A stretch of 64,000 bases of DNA from Ignavibacteriales bacterium (GCA_026390775.1 JAPLFF010000007.1:1550001-1614000); one strand, 5' to 3'; positions 1 through 9,893 are shown, counted from the first letter of the stretch. Made by a program: numbers and translations. The notes: a model not told the origin generated them from the letters alone.

Positions 1-740
1 AAGATTTCTTTGATGAATTTAATTTAGATGTTACAGGATTTTACCGCGATATCAGAAACTGGATTACAGCAGGCGCTCTTATTGTTACAAGAAATTTAGT
101 CTCTTATTCAACATATATAAATAAAGATTACTCAAACGTTAAGGGTATAACTCTAAATCTTAATAAAAGATTTTCCCACCATTACTCAATTGATTTGAAC
201 TACACCTATCAAGTTGCTGAAGGCAGTAATTCGAGCCCCGAAGATGCATTCTACGCACAGCAGGGAAATGCCGAACCGAAACTTTATTTGTTACCTTTAG
301 ATTGGGATCAACGACATTTACTGAATCTTTCATTCTACGTCGGAGATGTTGATTGGGGTGTAAGTTTAATCGGACGTTATGGAACAGGTCTTCCCTATAC
401 GCCGGCAATAACTCAGTTTACTGCTGAACGTGGAATCACTTCCGGCTTACAGCAGAACAGCAGAAGAAGGCCTGGGCAGTTTGTAGTGGATTTGAAAGCG
501 AACAAAACATTTAAACTTGGCAGCTTTGATGTAACTGCATTCGTTCAAGTATTTAATTTATTAGATACAAAAGTTGTTGTGAATGTATTCAGTGATACAG
601 GGCTACCAGACTTTACTACAATTGGACAAAGTGTTGGAGCAGATGCTAGAAGGCCAACTTCTGTACAGGATTACTTAAAATATCCATGGAATTATGGCGA
701 GCCACGCAACATTCAATTTGGTATTGAATTCTCTTTTTGA
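1..740 (+). CDS. TonB-dependent receptor, C-terminal part (5' end outside window)
   Basis: The frame is open from position 3, before the first internal start, so this is the tail of a gene that begins upstream. About 245 residues are visible. They show alternating aromatic and polar strands typical of an outer-membrane barrel: a GFYRDIRNWI strand, a DWDQRHLLNLS strand, a GTGLPYTP loop, FNLLDTK, and a final strand ending in phenylalanine (NIQFGIEFSF). An LDWDQRH...LPYTP...NLLD order is typical of the last strands of SusC/CarboxypepD_reg-type TonB receptors in Bacteroidota and Ignavibacteria. The role would be energised uptake or surface transport across the outer membrane; the substrate cannot be read from this fragment. 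The next gene starts 30 bp downstream on the same strand, so an operon with the secreted protein and the PorV-like barrel is likely. Confidence 0.8.
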   Translation, partial: DFFDEFNLDVTGFYRDIRNWITAGALIVTRNLVSYSTYINKDYSNVKGITLNLNKRFSHHYSIDLNYTYQVAEGSNSSPEDAFYAQQGNAEPKLYLLPLDWDQRHLLNLSFYVGDVDWGVSLIGRYGTGLPYTPAITQFTAERGITSGLQQNSRRRPGQFVVDLKANKTFKLGSFDVTAFVQVFNLLDTKVVVNVFSDTGLPDFTTIGQSVGADARRPTSVQDYLKYPWNYGEPRNIQFGIEFSF

Positions 741-770
741 TTTTGATAAATAGAAATACAGGAGAAATAA

Positions 771-3700
771 ATGACTAAATCATTACAATTAATTTTGATT
801 ATTGTGCTCTCCATTTGTTATGCCGTTGATACTTCTGCGCAATGGGTTCCTTATGTCCCGGGTCATTATAAACCGAGCAAAGAAAGAGGTGATGTAACTC
901 AAAGAGTCAAAGGACAGATGGAAGGAAATCAAATTAGAACAACCATCTTTAATTTCGCTTTTACAGGTCGCGAGGGAGGACAATTTCCCTACTCTGTTCA
1001 AACACCTTATGAATGGCCAAAAAACACTGGCGAAGTTTATCTCGCTCTGGAAGCCCTTATGATGGGTGCTGAAGTAACTGATAACAAAGGTGTTATTCGG
1101 CATATAATGGATGTGCCCGATTTTCGTCAATCACAAGCAGGTAAAAGTTGGAATCTTGAACCTGTCACTGGATATCACGCCGATAAAGGAGATAAATCAG
1201 AAATTGCTACGAGTGTAGATGCAACAACCTGGCCATCTTTCTGGCCCGATAGAACGAACGACAAAATAGATCCTGGATGGCGTGGTTCATGGAATGGTTA
1301 TTTCGGAAAAAATATTTTTAACGCCGATCAAGAAATGTATTATCACGCTTCGGATGATAACTACGATCGTTATCAGGATTATTTTCCTGATAGCACAGAC
1401 CTTAGAAGAAAAGGATTAGGAATTGTTGTTGAATCCAGAACTCTTGCCTGGTCGCAAGTATTGGTTGAAGATGCTTTATATCTTCTCTTCCAAATTAAAA
1501 ACGATGGCACTAAAGATATTCCGAAGTTTGGCGTTACAATGTGGCATGCCGATTTTGTCGGCGGAAATCCTGATGCACAAGAGAATATTTCCGAATACGA
1601 TATTTTAAGTGCAATTGCTTTTTCACGAACAAGATCTAATAGATCAGCGGAATTTGGCAACGACCCTGTGGGAATTGTTGGAGTTACATTCCTGGAAACA
1701 CCTGGCAATGCTCATGATAGAATTGATAACGATGGGGACAGCCCAGAGATTGGTCCAATTGTATCTGCCGATATGCTTGTTGGTGAAATTCCCGATAATG
1801 GAATTGATGATAATGGTAATGGACTTATAGATGAAAACCAAACTCACATTCCGTTCGGAACTCAAAAAGGTGTTGTCTATGCTGATGGAATTGCACAACC
1901 GCTAAAACCAGGATGGGTTTCATCACGTATAAGACCATTTCATGTTGAAGCGAACAGTCCGGTTGTAACACAAGCAATGATTGATCTTGCCGGTTCCGAC
2001 CCCGGACATAATCCATGGAAATTATGGCCGCCTCCTGATAATTTCCAGAACGGCCAAGTTTGGTTGATTGAGGTAACGCAAGACAAATTAGGATTGCCTT
2101 ATAAAGACAACATTGATAATGATGGCGACGGGGAAGTTGGCAGTCCCACAATAACACAAGCAATGATAAATCAAGCAGCTACGGATGCACCGTTTTATAG
2201 ATACAGAGTTAATGATAAAATAATTTTATACAATGTAATTCAGAAAACATTAGGGCAAAAATATGCGGATGGAATTGATAATGATAATTACGGAGATATT
2301 GATGAAGGAATTGATGAAGGTATTGATGTTATGATTGATGAATCAAGAGATAACGGCATTGATGATGATTATGATTGGGATATTAATCGTGACGATGTTG
2401 GTCTTGATGGAGTTCCAGATACCGGAGATTTTGGCGAAGGTGATGGACGGCCTACTTCCGGTGCAAGATTTGGTTTACCAGGAGAACCAAATATAGATGT
2501 TACAGATACACATGAAACCGATAGAATTGGTATTACGAATGCACAATATCAAGCCGCGGGAAGTTTGAACATTCAAAGCGATGCGACTATGTGGTTTGAC
2601 TATATGATACCGGGTAAATTCTATGACCCGCAGTTGATTCATGCGGCTGACTATGATCTTTTTGTTTCATGCAGTTTATTTCCGTTGAAATCCGGACAGA
2701 CTGAACCATTCTCTGTTGGAATTGTTCTAGCTAATGCCCCTGTAAATGATCCCGATGGAACATTAAGAAAAAATGAAATTTTGAAAAAAAGAGTTAGAGT
2801 TCAAGAGACTTACGATAATGATTATAGATTTGCAAGCGCCCCGAATACTCCAACACTAACTGCAATTCCTGGTAATAATAAAGTTACTTTATACTGGGAC
2901 GGTATTGCTGAAAATTCATTCGATACGTATCTTGATAGAATAGGAGGAGATGGGCATAACTTTGAAGGTTACAGAATTTATAGAGCTTCAGATCCTGCAT
3001 TTATTGATGCGGCAGTAATTACAAATGGAACCGGCAGCAGACAATTCAAATTGCCAATTGCTCAATTCGATATTAAAGATGGCATAAAAGGTTACGACCC
3101 TGTTGGAATAGAAGGAATTCATTTTTGGATGGGAGGTGATACGGGCTTACTGCATACGTTTGTTGATTCAACTGCTAAAAATGGATTTACTTATTATTAT
3201 GCAATTACTTCTTATAGTAAAGGTTATGCCGCCGGACAGATAGTTCCATCCGAATGTCCTATAAGAGTTAGCTTACAAGCAGATGGCAGCGTTAAGCTTG
3301 GTTCAAACGTTGCTCGTATTACACCTAATGCACCTGCTGCAGGTTATGTTGCGCCAACTTTAGGAAATGTAACTCTTGTTCAGGGGTCAACTTCTGGAAA
3401 AGTAAGTTATAATATTATTGATGTAAATAAAATTAAAGACGGGCATGTTTATACTTTAACATTTGAAGACACGGTTAAAGTATCTACAAAATTCGGTCAG
3501 CCTGATACGCTAACCACAAAAAATTACACTCTCAAAGATTCAACTGCAAACGTAATCCTAATTAACAAAAACACAAACTTCAGCACAAGTTACGAGCAAC
3601 CTTTAGTTGATGGGTTCAGACTTCAATTTCAAAATGAAACTCGTGTTGAACTTGATAGGGCAAAATCTTTATGGAACGATCCCAAGATCGTAACTTATTC

Positions 3701-4454
3701 ATTTGAAAAATTTGTTTTCACTGGTGGACTTAAAGGTGAGGAAAGACCAAACGATTATAGAATTGAATTTGGCGATGTTGGTTTTGGAACATCTACAGCA
3801 ATAACTCTTAATGGAAGACCCTTCCCATCTAAACCGGTTAACTTCAAAGTTTTCAATGAGAGCACTCAAAAATATATTTCTTTTGGATTTTTAGAAATTG
3901 ATGGAACTGATGGCATCCTTTCAGTTAATGGAGCTTACAGGGATAGAGTTATTTTTCTGGAACCGGGTTATACCTGGTGGTTTTATTTAGTGGATACACC
4001 GGATTCAACTCTTGGAACAAGATTACCGAAATCCGGCGACAGGATTGAACTAAAACTTAAGAAACCATTTCTATCCAGTGATAAGTTCAGATTTGTAGCT
4101 CAAAGTCCAAAAATAGATTTGGAAAAAGCAAAATCAGATCTTGATAATATTAAAGTTGTACCAAATCCATATGTTGGAAGCGCCGTATGGGAACCAAGAA
4201 ATCCATATAATAGCGGACGAGGTCCACGTTCGTTGCATTTTACACACTTGCCTGCTAAATGTACAATCAGAATTTTTACTGTCAATGGCGAATTAGTTAG
4301 TGTGCTTGATCATGACAGCCCGCTTGGCGATGGTTCAGAAAACTGGAATATGCTTACCAGAGATAATCTCTCTATTTCTTATGGTGTTTATGTTTATCAA
4401 ATAGATGCGCCGGGCATTGGAGCAAAAATTGGCAAGTTTGCAGTAATAAAATAA
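771..4454 (+). CDS. Large secreted protein with Asp-rich calcium-type motifs and a T9SS-like C-terminal domain
   Basis: 1227 residues starting at an ATG with GGAG seven bases upstream. Residues 1-23 form a signal peptide ending TSAQ. Between roughly residues 320 and 560 there are repeated short acidic motifs (DRIDNDGDS, DNGIDDNGNG, DNIDNDGDGE, DGIDNDNYGDID, DNGIDDDYDWD). They resemble the calcium-coordinating loops of thrombospondin type 3 or dockerin-like repeats. A fibronectin-like stretch (TLTAIPGNNKVTLYWDG, then EGYRIYRASD) follows near residue 700. The last 90 residues begin VVPNPY and end GVYVYQIDAPG...KIGKFAVIK, the layout of a type IX secretion sorting domain with a non-canonical core. 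It is probably exported to the cell surface. It lies between a TonB receptor and a PorV-like barrel, an arrangement I have seen associated with secretion clusters in Ignavibacteria; its specific function is unknown. Confidence 0.8.
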   Translation: MTKSLQLILIIVLSICYAVDTSAQWVPYVPGHYKPSKERGDVTQRVKGQMEGNQIRTTIFNFAFTGREGGQFPYSVQTPYEWPKNTGEVYLALEALMMGAEVTDNKGVIRHIMDVPDFRQSQAGKSWNLEPVTGYHADKGDKSEIATSVDATTWPSFWPDRTNDKIDPGWRGSWNGYFGKNIFNADQEMYYHASDDNYDRYQDYFPDSTDLRRKGLGIVVESRTLAWSQVLVEDALYLLFQIKNDGTKDIPKFGVTMWHADFVGGNPDAQENISEYDILSAIAFSRTRSNRSAEFGNDPVGIVGVTFLETPGNAHDRIDNDGDSPEIGPIVSADMLVGEIPDNGIDDNGNGLIDENQTHIPFGTQKGVVYADGIAQPLKPGWVSSRIRPFHVEANSPVVTQAMIDLAGSDPGHNPWKLWPPPDNFQNGQVWLIEVTQDKLGLPYKDNIDNDGDGEVGSPTITQAMINQAATDAPFYRYRVNDKIILYNVIQKTLGQKYADGIDNDNYGDIDEGIDEGIDVMIDESRDNGIDDDYDWDINRDDVGLDGVPDTGDFGEGDGRPTSGARFGLPGEPNIDVTDTHETDRIGITNAQYQAAGSLNIQSDATMWFDYMIPGKFYDPQLIHAADYDLFVSCSLFPLKSGQTEPFSVGIVLANAPVNDPDGTLRKNEILKKRVRVQETYDNDYRFASAPNTPTLTAIPGNNKVTLYWDGIAENSFDTYLDRIGGDGHNFEGYRIYRASDPAFIDAAVITNGTGSRQFKLPIAQFDIKDGIKGYDPVGIEGIHFWMGGDTGLLHTFVDSTAKNGFTYYYAITSYSKGYAAGQIVPSECPIRVSLQADGSVKLGSNVARITPNAPAAGYVAPTLGNVTLVQGSTSGKVSYNIIDVNKIKDGHVYTLTFEDTVKVSTKFGQPDTLTTKNYTLKDSTANVILINKNTNFSTSYEQPLVDGFRLQFQNETRVELDRAKSLWNDPKIVTYSFEKFVFTGGLKGEERPNDYRIEFGDVGFGTSTAITLNGRPFPSKPVNFKVFNESTQKYISFGFLEIDGTDGILSVNGAYRDRVIFLEPGYTWWFYLVDTPDSTLGTRLPKSGDRIELKLKKPFLSSDKFRFVAQSPKIDLEKAKSDLDNIKVVPNPYVGSAVWEPRNPYNSGRGPRSLHFTHLPAKCTIRIFTVNGELVSVLDHDSPLGDGSENWNMLTRDNLSISYGVYVYQIDAPGIGAKIGKFAVIK

Positions 4455-4480
4455 ACCAGAGGTTTATGAATAATTGTAAC

Positions 4481-4497
4481 CTGCTAACATTAAGCAG
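4481..4497 (+). other. Small intergenic hairpin (CTGCT/AGCAG)
   Basis: A 5-bp stem with a 7-base loop lies between the stop of the secreted protein and the start of the PorV-like gene. There is no T-run after it, so it is not a classical terminator. It may modulate read-through or mRNA stability in the operon; this is inference. Confidence 0.25.
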
Positions 4498-4526
4498 AAT
4501 GGATGAAAAAATTTAAGGAGTTAGTC

Positions 4527-5552
4527 GTGATAAATAAAAAACTATTATTGATTGTGATTATGACTGCGGTATTTTTTGCTTCTGTCCATGCTCAGCAAGT
4601 CACAAAAACCGGTACATCCGCGGCAAAATTCTTAAGCATTGGAATAGGACCAAGGGCAAATGCGATGGGAGGTGCATACAGCTCAGTTGCAAATGATGCA
4701 TCTGCAATGTATTGGAACCCCGCCGGGATTTCAAATGTTACCGAGATACAAACTATTTTCACTTATACCAAAATGTTTGCAGATATCAATGTGAATTTTA
4801 TTGGTTGTGTTCTTCCAATAAACGGCATTGGTGCGGTTGGTTTTAGTGTAACTGCAATGAATGTTGGTGATATGGAAGTTACAACAGAACTTTATCCAGA
4901 AGGTACTGGTGAAAAATTTTCTGCAGGCAGTTATGCTTTTGCTATTTCTTTTGCGCGCAACATAACCGAAGATTTTGCAATGGGCGCAAATATAAAATAT
5001 GTGCGAGAAAATATTTATAATTCCTATTCGGACGGTCTTGCATTTGACATCGGAACAATCTTTAAGACACCTTTTTTGGGTGTCCGGTTTGCAAGCAGCA
5101 TTTCTAATTACGGTTCAAAAATGCAGATGGGCGGACAGGATCTTCTTGTTCGTCAGACAGCCGATCCAACAAGGTCAGGCAGCAATAACACTCTCGATGC
5201 TAATTTAGCAACGGATCAATTTGAATTGCCTCTTCGTTTGCAGATTGGTTTATCACGCGATTTTCAAATTCTTGATCAACACAGATTAACAATTGCAATT
5301 GATGCTACACATCCGAACGATAACAATCAATTTGTAAATGTTGGCGGTGAGTTATCACTCTTCAATGATTTGGTATCATTCCGCGGCGGTTATAAAACCT
5401 TATTTCTGAAAGATTCTCAGGAAGGTTTAACGCTCGGTGCTGGTATTAAATATGAGGGTCTTAAATTCTTTAAGATTGCAATTGATTATTCATTTCAAAA
5501 ACTAAAATATTTAGACAACATGCACAGTTTTGGAGTAATGTTAAGTTTTTGA
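4527..5552 (+). CDS. PorV/PorQ-like outer-membrane barrel protein
   Basis: A FadL-like, UPF0164/PorV-type barrel. The mature N-terminus carries the family signature TSAAKFLSIGIGPRANAMGG, then AYSSVANDASAMYWNPAGIS. In the type IX secretion system PorV binds cargo at the outer membrane and shuttles it for attachment; PorQ and other paralogues share the fold, so the exact paralogue is uncertain. Length (341 aa) fits. Start choice: an ATG at 4503 has no Shine-Dalgarno, whereas a GTG at 4527 has AAGGAG at 4515-4520 six bases upstream and gives a compact signal peptide (INKKLLLIVIM to SVHAQ). I prefer the GTG. It follows the large secreted protein on the same strand, and that protein is a likely client. 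The C-terminus ends in phenylalanine after HSFGVMLS, as barrel proteins do. Confidence 0.8.
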   Translation: MINKKLLLIVIMTAVFFASVHAQQVTKTGTSAAKFLSIGIGPRANAMGGAYSSVANDASAMYWNPAGISNVTEIQTIFTYTKMFADINVNFIGCVLPINGIGAVGFSVTAMNVGDMEVTTELYPEGTGEKFSAGSYAFAISFARNITEDFAMGANIKYVRENIYNSYSDGLAFDIGTIFKTPFLGVRFASSISNYGSKMQMGGQDLLVRQTADPTRSGSNNTLDANLATDQFELPLRLQIGLSRDFQILDQHRLTIAIDATHPNDNNQFVNVGGELSLFNDLVSFRGGYKTLFLKDSQEGLTLGAGIKYEGLKFFKIAIDYSFQKLKYLDNMHSFGVMLSF

Positions 5553-5574
5553 ACTTAGATTGAAAATGTATAAA

Positions 5575-5593
5575 TTCCATTTAGGAAATGGAA
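5575..5593 (+). other. Perfect 8-bp hairpin between genes
   Basis: TTCCATTT, a 3-base AGG loop, and AAATGGAA form a perfect AT-rich stem-loop 22 bp after the PorV-like gene and 30 bp before the next start. No U-tract follows, so it is a weak candidate for attenuation or mRNA processing. Confidence 0.3.
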
Positions 5594-5622
5594 AATCCAT
5601 CAAATAAATCAATGGAGACACA

Positions 5623-7521
5623 ATGAAAAAACATGTATTACTATTTGTAGTTTTATTCTTAGGGGCATGGGTTACTACTTTTGCACAGACTTTTAATGTT
5701 GTTTTCAAAGTTGATATGTCTGTTCAAATTAAAAAAGGTACATTCAACCCTGCCGCGGATAAGATTCAAGCGAAAGGTGATTTCAATAGCTGGGGAGCTA
5801 CTGATATGGCCAAGCTTGCGGCTCCTCAGGACAGTATTTATTCTGCTACTATAGCTTGTGCTGCGGGTGTTGCTCATTATAAGTTTTATTTCAAACACGG
5901 AACAACTGATGTTTGGGAAAGTGACCAAGCTGCTACAGCTTCCCATAACCGCGAAACTAATATTACTGCAGCGGTTACACTTCCAAAAGTATGGTTCAAT
6001 GATGAAGTAATGCCTTCCGGTCACGCCGCAGCTGTTACATTCAAAATTGATATGCGGATTCCTTTCAAGCAGAAATTATTAACTACCGGTCACGTTTACA
6101 TTGCCGGTGATTTAAATGGCTGGAGTACTACTGCAAATGCGTTAGCCGGTCCTGCCGCTGATTCAACTTATTCCGCTACTATTTCAATCAATTCTGCTCA
6201 GCTCATTCATTGGAAAGTATTATACGGTGATAAAAACGGAAATACTCAATGGGAAGGTAGTTTTAGTACAACTTCTACAAACAGAGAGGATTGGATTGTT
6301 GACGGTCCGCAGAATATTAGTAAATTCTGGAACGATACCGATCCATCAGTAACACTTAAAGATGGTGCACTGACCTTCCAAGTTGATATGAGCACAATGT
6401 ATGAATTAAGGATGTATAATCCTGCTACTGATTCTTTAAGAATACGAGGAAGTTTTAACGGTTGGGGTGATGGCGATAAATCAAGAGCATTTATGAATCA
6501 AGATCCGCTTAGCCCAAACAATTTCTTCTTAAGTGTTGGTTTTGTTGCAGAAAAAGTTACTGCAGATGAGTTATATAAATTTAGAATGGCCAAGAAAACC
6601 GTTACCGGAATATGGGCTGTTGCAGGCGGGGATGCTCAGTATGAAAGACCATTCTCAACTGGTGGTGGAAACCGTGTAACTCAATTCGCCGGTCAAAATA
6701 ACCAGTTTACAGTACCTGCTACTTTATATTTCAATGATATTTACCCTGCATTTGTAATTCCAAGCGGAAAAACAATAACTGTTAACTTTGCAGTTGATAT
6801 GTCCAACGCTCTGGATCCTGCAAAAGTGCCTATCACATTTGATCCTGCAGTTGATACTGTTTATTTGGTTTGCGGACAGTCTGCATGGGCAGCAGCAATG
6901 GGTGGTAATGGCACAAATGTTTGGAAAGAAGATGGCGATAGAGTACTAAAATTAGCTAAGTCAACCGGAAATATCTGGATAGGCTCAATCACAGTTGGTG
7001 CAGGCGGTTTCAATGGATTCATGTACACTTATGAATTTGGACATAAAGCTGATGGCACTTTACAGAAAGAAGGAACAGGGTTTTCTAATTGGGCAAGAAG
7101 AGTAAGATATGTTCCAATGACCGGCTCAAGAGCATTTGTTCAGCCATATACAGCAAAAGTTGATCAGTGGACGAGAGACGAAGTTAAACCAAGCACCGAA
7201 TATGAACTCTGGCCAACCGGTTTAAGTGATGTTCAAGATTTGGGTACAGGTATTCCAACAACTTTCGACCTGAAACAAAACTATCCAAATCCATTCAACC
7301 CAACAACAACAATCAGATTCTCATTACCGTCTGATGAATTGGTTAGCTTGAAGATTTATAATGTTCTCGGTCAACAAGTTGAAACCCTTATTAATAAAAG
7401 CATGAGAGCAGGTTCTTATAATGTAGATTTCAATGCATCTAAATTAAGCAGCGGTGTTTACTTCTATAGAATCGAAGCTGGTAATTATAATATCACGAAA
7501 AAAATGTTATTACTGAAGTAA
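5623..7521 (+). CDS. Secreted protein with four CBM/glycogen-binding-like repeats and T9SS sorting domain
   Basis: 632 residues with a signal peptide ending TFAQ. Four repeats of about 120 residues each start with an F(K/Q)VDM(S/R) strand and contain a KGDFNSWG, AGDLNGWS or RGSFNGWG motif followed by YSATI and a KFYF- or KVLYG-type strand. This is the pattern of early-set (E-set/CBM48 or CBM20-like) starch-binding folds, so polysaccharide binding at the cell surface is a reasonable guess. The last 75 residues are a canonical sorting domain (QNYPNPFNPTT ... VSLKIYNVLGQ ... SGVYFYRIEAG ... KKMLLLK), implying export by type IX secretion. It sits directly after the PorV-like gene, with a strong terminator after it. 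No catalytic motif is visible, so I read it as a binding or structural protein rather than an enzyme. Confidence 0.8.
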   Translation: MKKHVLLFVVLFLGAWVTTFAQTFNVVFKVDMSVQIKKGTFNPAADKIQAKGDFNSWGATDMAKLAAPQDSIYSATIACAAGVAHYKFYFKHGTTDVWESDQAATASHNRETNITAAVTLPKVWFNDEVMPSGHAAAVTFKIDMRIPFKQKLLTTGHVYIAGDLNGWSTTANALAGPAADSTYSATISINSAQLIHWKVLYGDKNGNTQWEGSFSTTSTNREDWIVDGPQNISKFWNDTDPSVTLKDGALTFQVDMSTMYELRMYNPATDSLRIRGSFNGWGDGDKSRAFMNQDPLSPNNFFLSVGFVAEKVTADELYKFRMAKKTVTGIWAVAGGDAQYERPFSTGGGNRVTQFAGQNNQFTVPATLYFNDIYPAFVIPSGKTITVNFAVDMSNALDPAKVPITFDPAVDTVYLVCGQSAWAAAMGGNGTNVWKEDGDRVLKLAKSTGNIWIGSITVGAGGFNGFMYTYEFGHKADGTLQKEGTGFSNWARRVRYVPMTGSRAFVQPYTAKVDQWTRDEVKPSTEYELWPTGLSDVQDLGTGIPTTFDLKQNYPNPFNPTTTIRFSLPSDELVSLKIYNVLGQQVETLINKSMRAGSYNVDFNASKLSSGVYFYRIEAGNYNITKKMLLLK

Positions 7522-7541
7522 TTATCTGGAAGTAGATTTGG

Positions 7542-7577
7542 AAAAAGCCGAACTGAATAAGCTCGGCTTTTTCTTTT
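7542..7577. terminator. Bidirectional rho-independent terminator
   Basis: AAAAAGCCGA (7542-7551) pairs with TCGGCTTTTT (7563-7572) across an 11-base loop and runs into more T residues. A-tract and T-tract flank the stem, so it can serve both the plus-strand operon ending at 7521 and the minus-strand gene ending at 7619. Confidence 0.85.
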
Positions 7578-7618
7578 TAAAAAGAAAAGGTTACTTTCTA
7601 ATTTCTTGATTCACACGA

Positions 7619-9604
7619 CTAATTTATTTTCAATACATTTTTCAACTGCTGCAACAGATTTTGTGCACCGGGATAGTATGGATCCAACTTCAAAATTTTT
7701 GTAATCATATCATAACTTTTCCTATAATCTTTATTCAAAGCATAAGCACCGGCAAGGTTGTAAATCGTCTGGTTGTCATTTGAGTTAAACGAATAACTTT
7801 GTTCCAAATATTTAATAGCGGATTGAATTCGGGATTGATTCAAATCAATAGTACCCAGCCATTTAGTCGAGAAATCATTTGGTTGAATCTGATATCGTTT
7901 TAAAAGAATTTTATAGGCATTACCGAAATCTTTTCTGTTCATAAAATCCAGTGCAAAACCATCAATGAATTTGTAATAGTCTACAATTATCGGATATTGA
8001 TAAAGGAGTATTTCTATTTCATGTAAGAACTCATCAATTTTTCTTTCCTTGAGACATCTTTCAACAACTTTTTCATGACATTCCGCCCAGCTAAGTCCTT
8101 CTATAACAACCTTAAACGCGAGAGAATCTTCAAAGGTCTTAGGGGCAAGAAGAATGTTAGCTGCAATTTTATTTTTAGGGTCAATATAAGGCCAATCGTT
8201 TTTCAGGTATTTTATTCTATAGGCAGCGATTGTGGAATCAATTTTAAAAAATGGGAAGCTTGCAAGTGTTGTACTGTCTTGTTTCTCAAATGGTATTGAA
8301 GAGGCGGCATTTTTTGGTAAGTATTTCATTTTTGTCATCTTTTCATAAAACAGTTTACCCATTAATTGGTATCCTTGAAGAGTCGGATGAAGATGATCGG
8401 TCATTAAATTATTTCCTACAATTCCGTTAGGACTCGAAGCATTGAAAACAGAATCAACATCAATAATGGGAATATTGTATTCCTTACCAAACTTTTTTAT
8501 TGTTTTGTTAATTTCTTCAGGCGCTCTAAAACGAAGTGCATCCAAATCCTTTGCAAAACGGAATAACGAATCTGCCGTTTTGTATTTACCTAAACTGTAA
8601 TCTGATTGTGCTTCATCAAAAACTTGTTCTGCCGGTGGATATTTTCCGCTCTTTACAGAAATAAATGGTTTCTGATCTTTCAAATTACTCGTTAGTGTCC
8701 CGATCATAATAGGTACATTTGCTTGCTTTACGATTTCAATTACGTCGTGCATATTATCTGAAAATTGAGCGAGCCCTTGTTTGTAATTTTCCGAATTAAA
8801 TTCAATGTACTGTTCCTTTGCCATGCGGGACATAAGAGTGCCGCTTTTTGTATTCGCATCAGTTGAAGAAAATAATTCCATACACCATTGAATGAAATTT
8901 TTGACTAGTTGAGTAGTTTTAAATCTATTGAGGTAAAGAACTAAATTTATAAATGTTCTTGAGTTACCAAAAGATTCCAACGATCCAATACCAAGAGCGC
9001 CGTAATATTCATTATGCCCGGTGTAGATTAAAATTAAATCTGGGCTCTCTTCTAAAACTCCAGGTATAAAATCACGAATGGTATAACTATTAACAGCAGT
9101 AAGACCGATGTTAATAATTTCAATTTTATTGTTTGGGTAAGCAAGCTCTAATCTTTTGCGAATGTATCGAGAGAAAGAACCGAGCGGCATAAAAGGATAT
9201 CCGGCAGCGCTGCTTTCGCCAAGAACAAAAACACGAAACGAGTTAGGTTTCTTTTCTTTATCAAACACATCTTCAATTGATGTCGGAACGTTTTTAACCG
9301 TGGAAAAGTAACGATGTGCGACTTCTGAATTTAAAATGAGTTTGTCCTCAGTTATAGATGACCACATGGAAAGATCGTTTCCGTAATGAAAAATTCGGAG
9401 ACAAACTTCGAGCAGAACAAAAAATATGACGGGAATTAAAACTAATATGATGTAAAAATAGACTGGAGCTTTCTGAACCGATCTCCACTCGTTATATTTT
9501 TTTACTTCTTCGAGAGGAACATTTAATTCTTTTGAAATCTTTTCAGCAGATAATTTTTTTCGGTTCTTTTCTATAAATTTGATCTGCATTTTTGTAAGCG
9601 CCAA
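7619..9604 (-). CDS. Membrane-anchored SGNH/GDSL hydrolase with C-terminal TPRs
   Basis: 661 residues. The N-terminus is a short helix-turn-helix-like stretch (KISKELNVPLEEVKKY), then one membrane helix (about 47-69). The SGNH hydrolase domain follows: block I is VFVLGESSAAGYP with the nucleophile at about Ser131, block III is YTGHNEY at about 194-200, and block V is DHLHP at about 403-407. Residues beyond 540 form TPR-like helices (NDNQTIYNLAGAYALNKDYRKSY). Such enzymes act as esterases or acyl-transfer enzymes on the periplasmic side; the substrate is unknown. Start: a TTG at 9604 has GGAG five bases upstream, while the next ATG (9589) has none, so TTG is favoured. It is divergent from the small DUF5989 gene, and DUF5989 and SGNH genes are often neighbours. 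Confidence 0.8.
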   Translation of the reverse strand: MALTKMQIKFIEKNRKKLSAEKISKELNVPLEEVKKYNEWRSVQKAPVYFYIILVLIPVIFFVLLEVCLRIFHYGNDLSMWSSITEDKLILNSEVAHRYFSTVKNVPTSIEDVFDKEKKPNSFRVFVLGESSAAGYPFMPLGSFSRYIRKRLELAYPNNKIEIINIGLTAVNSYTIRDFIPGVLEESPDLILIYTGHNEYYGALGIGSLESFGNSRTFINLVLYLNRFKTTQLVKNFIQWCMELFSSTDANTKSGTLMSRMAKEQYIEFNSENYKQGLAQFSDNMHDVIEIVKQANVPIMIGTLTSNLKDQKPFISVKSGKYPPAEQVFDEAQSDYSLGKYKTADSLFRFAKDLDALRFRAPEEINKTIKKFGKEYNIPIIDVDSVFNASSPNGIVGNNLMTDHLHPTLQGYQLMGKLFYEKMTKMKYLPKNAASSIPFEKQDSTTLASFPFFKIDSTIAAYRIKYLKNDWPYIDPKNKIAANILLAPKTFEDSLAFKVVIEGLSWAECHEKVVERCLKERKIDEFLHEIEILLYQYPIIVDYYKFIDGFALDFMNRKDFGNAYKILLKRYQIQPNDFSTKWLGTIDLNQSRIQSAIKYLEQSYSFNSNDNQTIYNLAGAYALNKDYRKSYDMITKILKLDPYYPGAQNLLQQLKNVLKIN

Positions 9605-9734
9605 ATGATCTCCGGGCTATTTTGTAAATAAAAATAAACAAAAATGTTTAATGGTGGAAGACGAAATCCTTGACTGAAATTAATTTTATGATTACACTTT
9701 GTATGTAAATAGTAATAATAGTTTAGGTAAATAG

Positions 9735-9893
9735 ATGAGCAAGCTTTCCACATTGGGTCAGCTCTGGACTTTCCTCCGCGAGCGAAAAAAATGGTGGCTA
9801 ATGCCAATTGTTTTCTTTCTAATCCTTCTTGGGGGATTGATAATATTGACTAAAGGTTCAGCTTTGGCGCCGTTTATATATGCTATCTTCTAA
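9735..9893 (+). CDS. DUF5989 family small membrane protein
   Basis: A 52-codon gene. The product begins MSKLSTLGQLWTFLRERKKW, has one hydrophobic helix (IVFFLILLGGLIIL) and ends KGSALAPFIYAIF. The order LWxFLRxRKKWWLxPI, TM helix, GSAxAPFIYxxF is the signature of DUF5989, a family of about 50 residues commonly found beside SGNH hydrolases, SxtJ-type membrane proteins and carbamoyltransferases. Here it is head-to-head with an SGNH hydrolase 131 bp away. Its last 14 bases overlap the start of the TonB receptor gene in another frame, suggesting translational coupling. Biochemical function is unknown; an accessory membrane subunit is the usual guess. Confidence 0.85.
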   Translation: MSKLSTLGQLWTFLRERKKWWLMPIVFFLILLGGLIILTKGSALAPFIYAIF

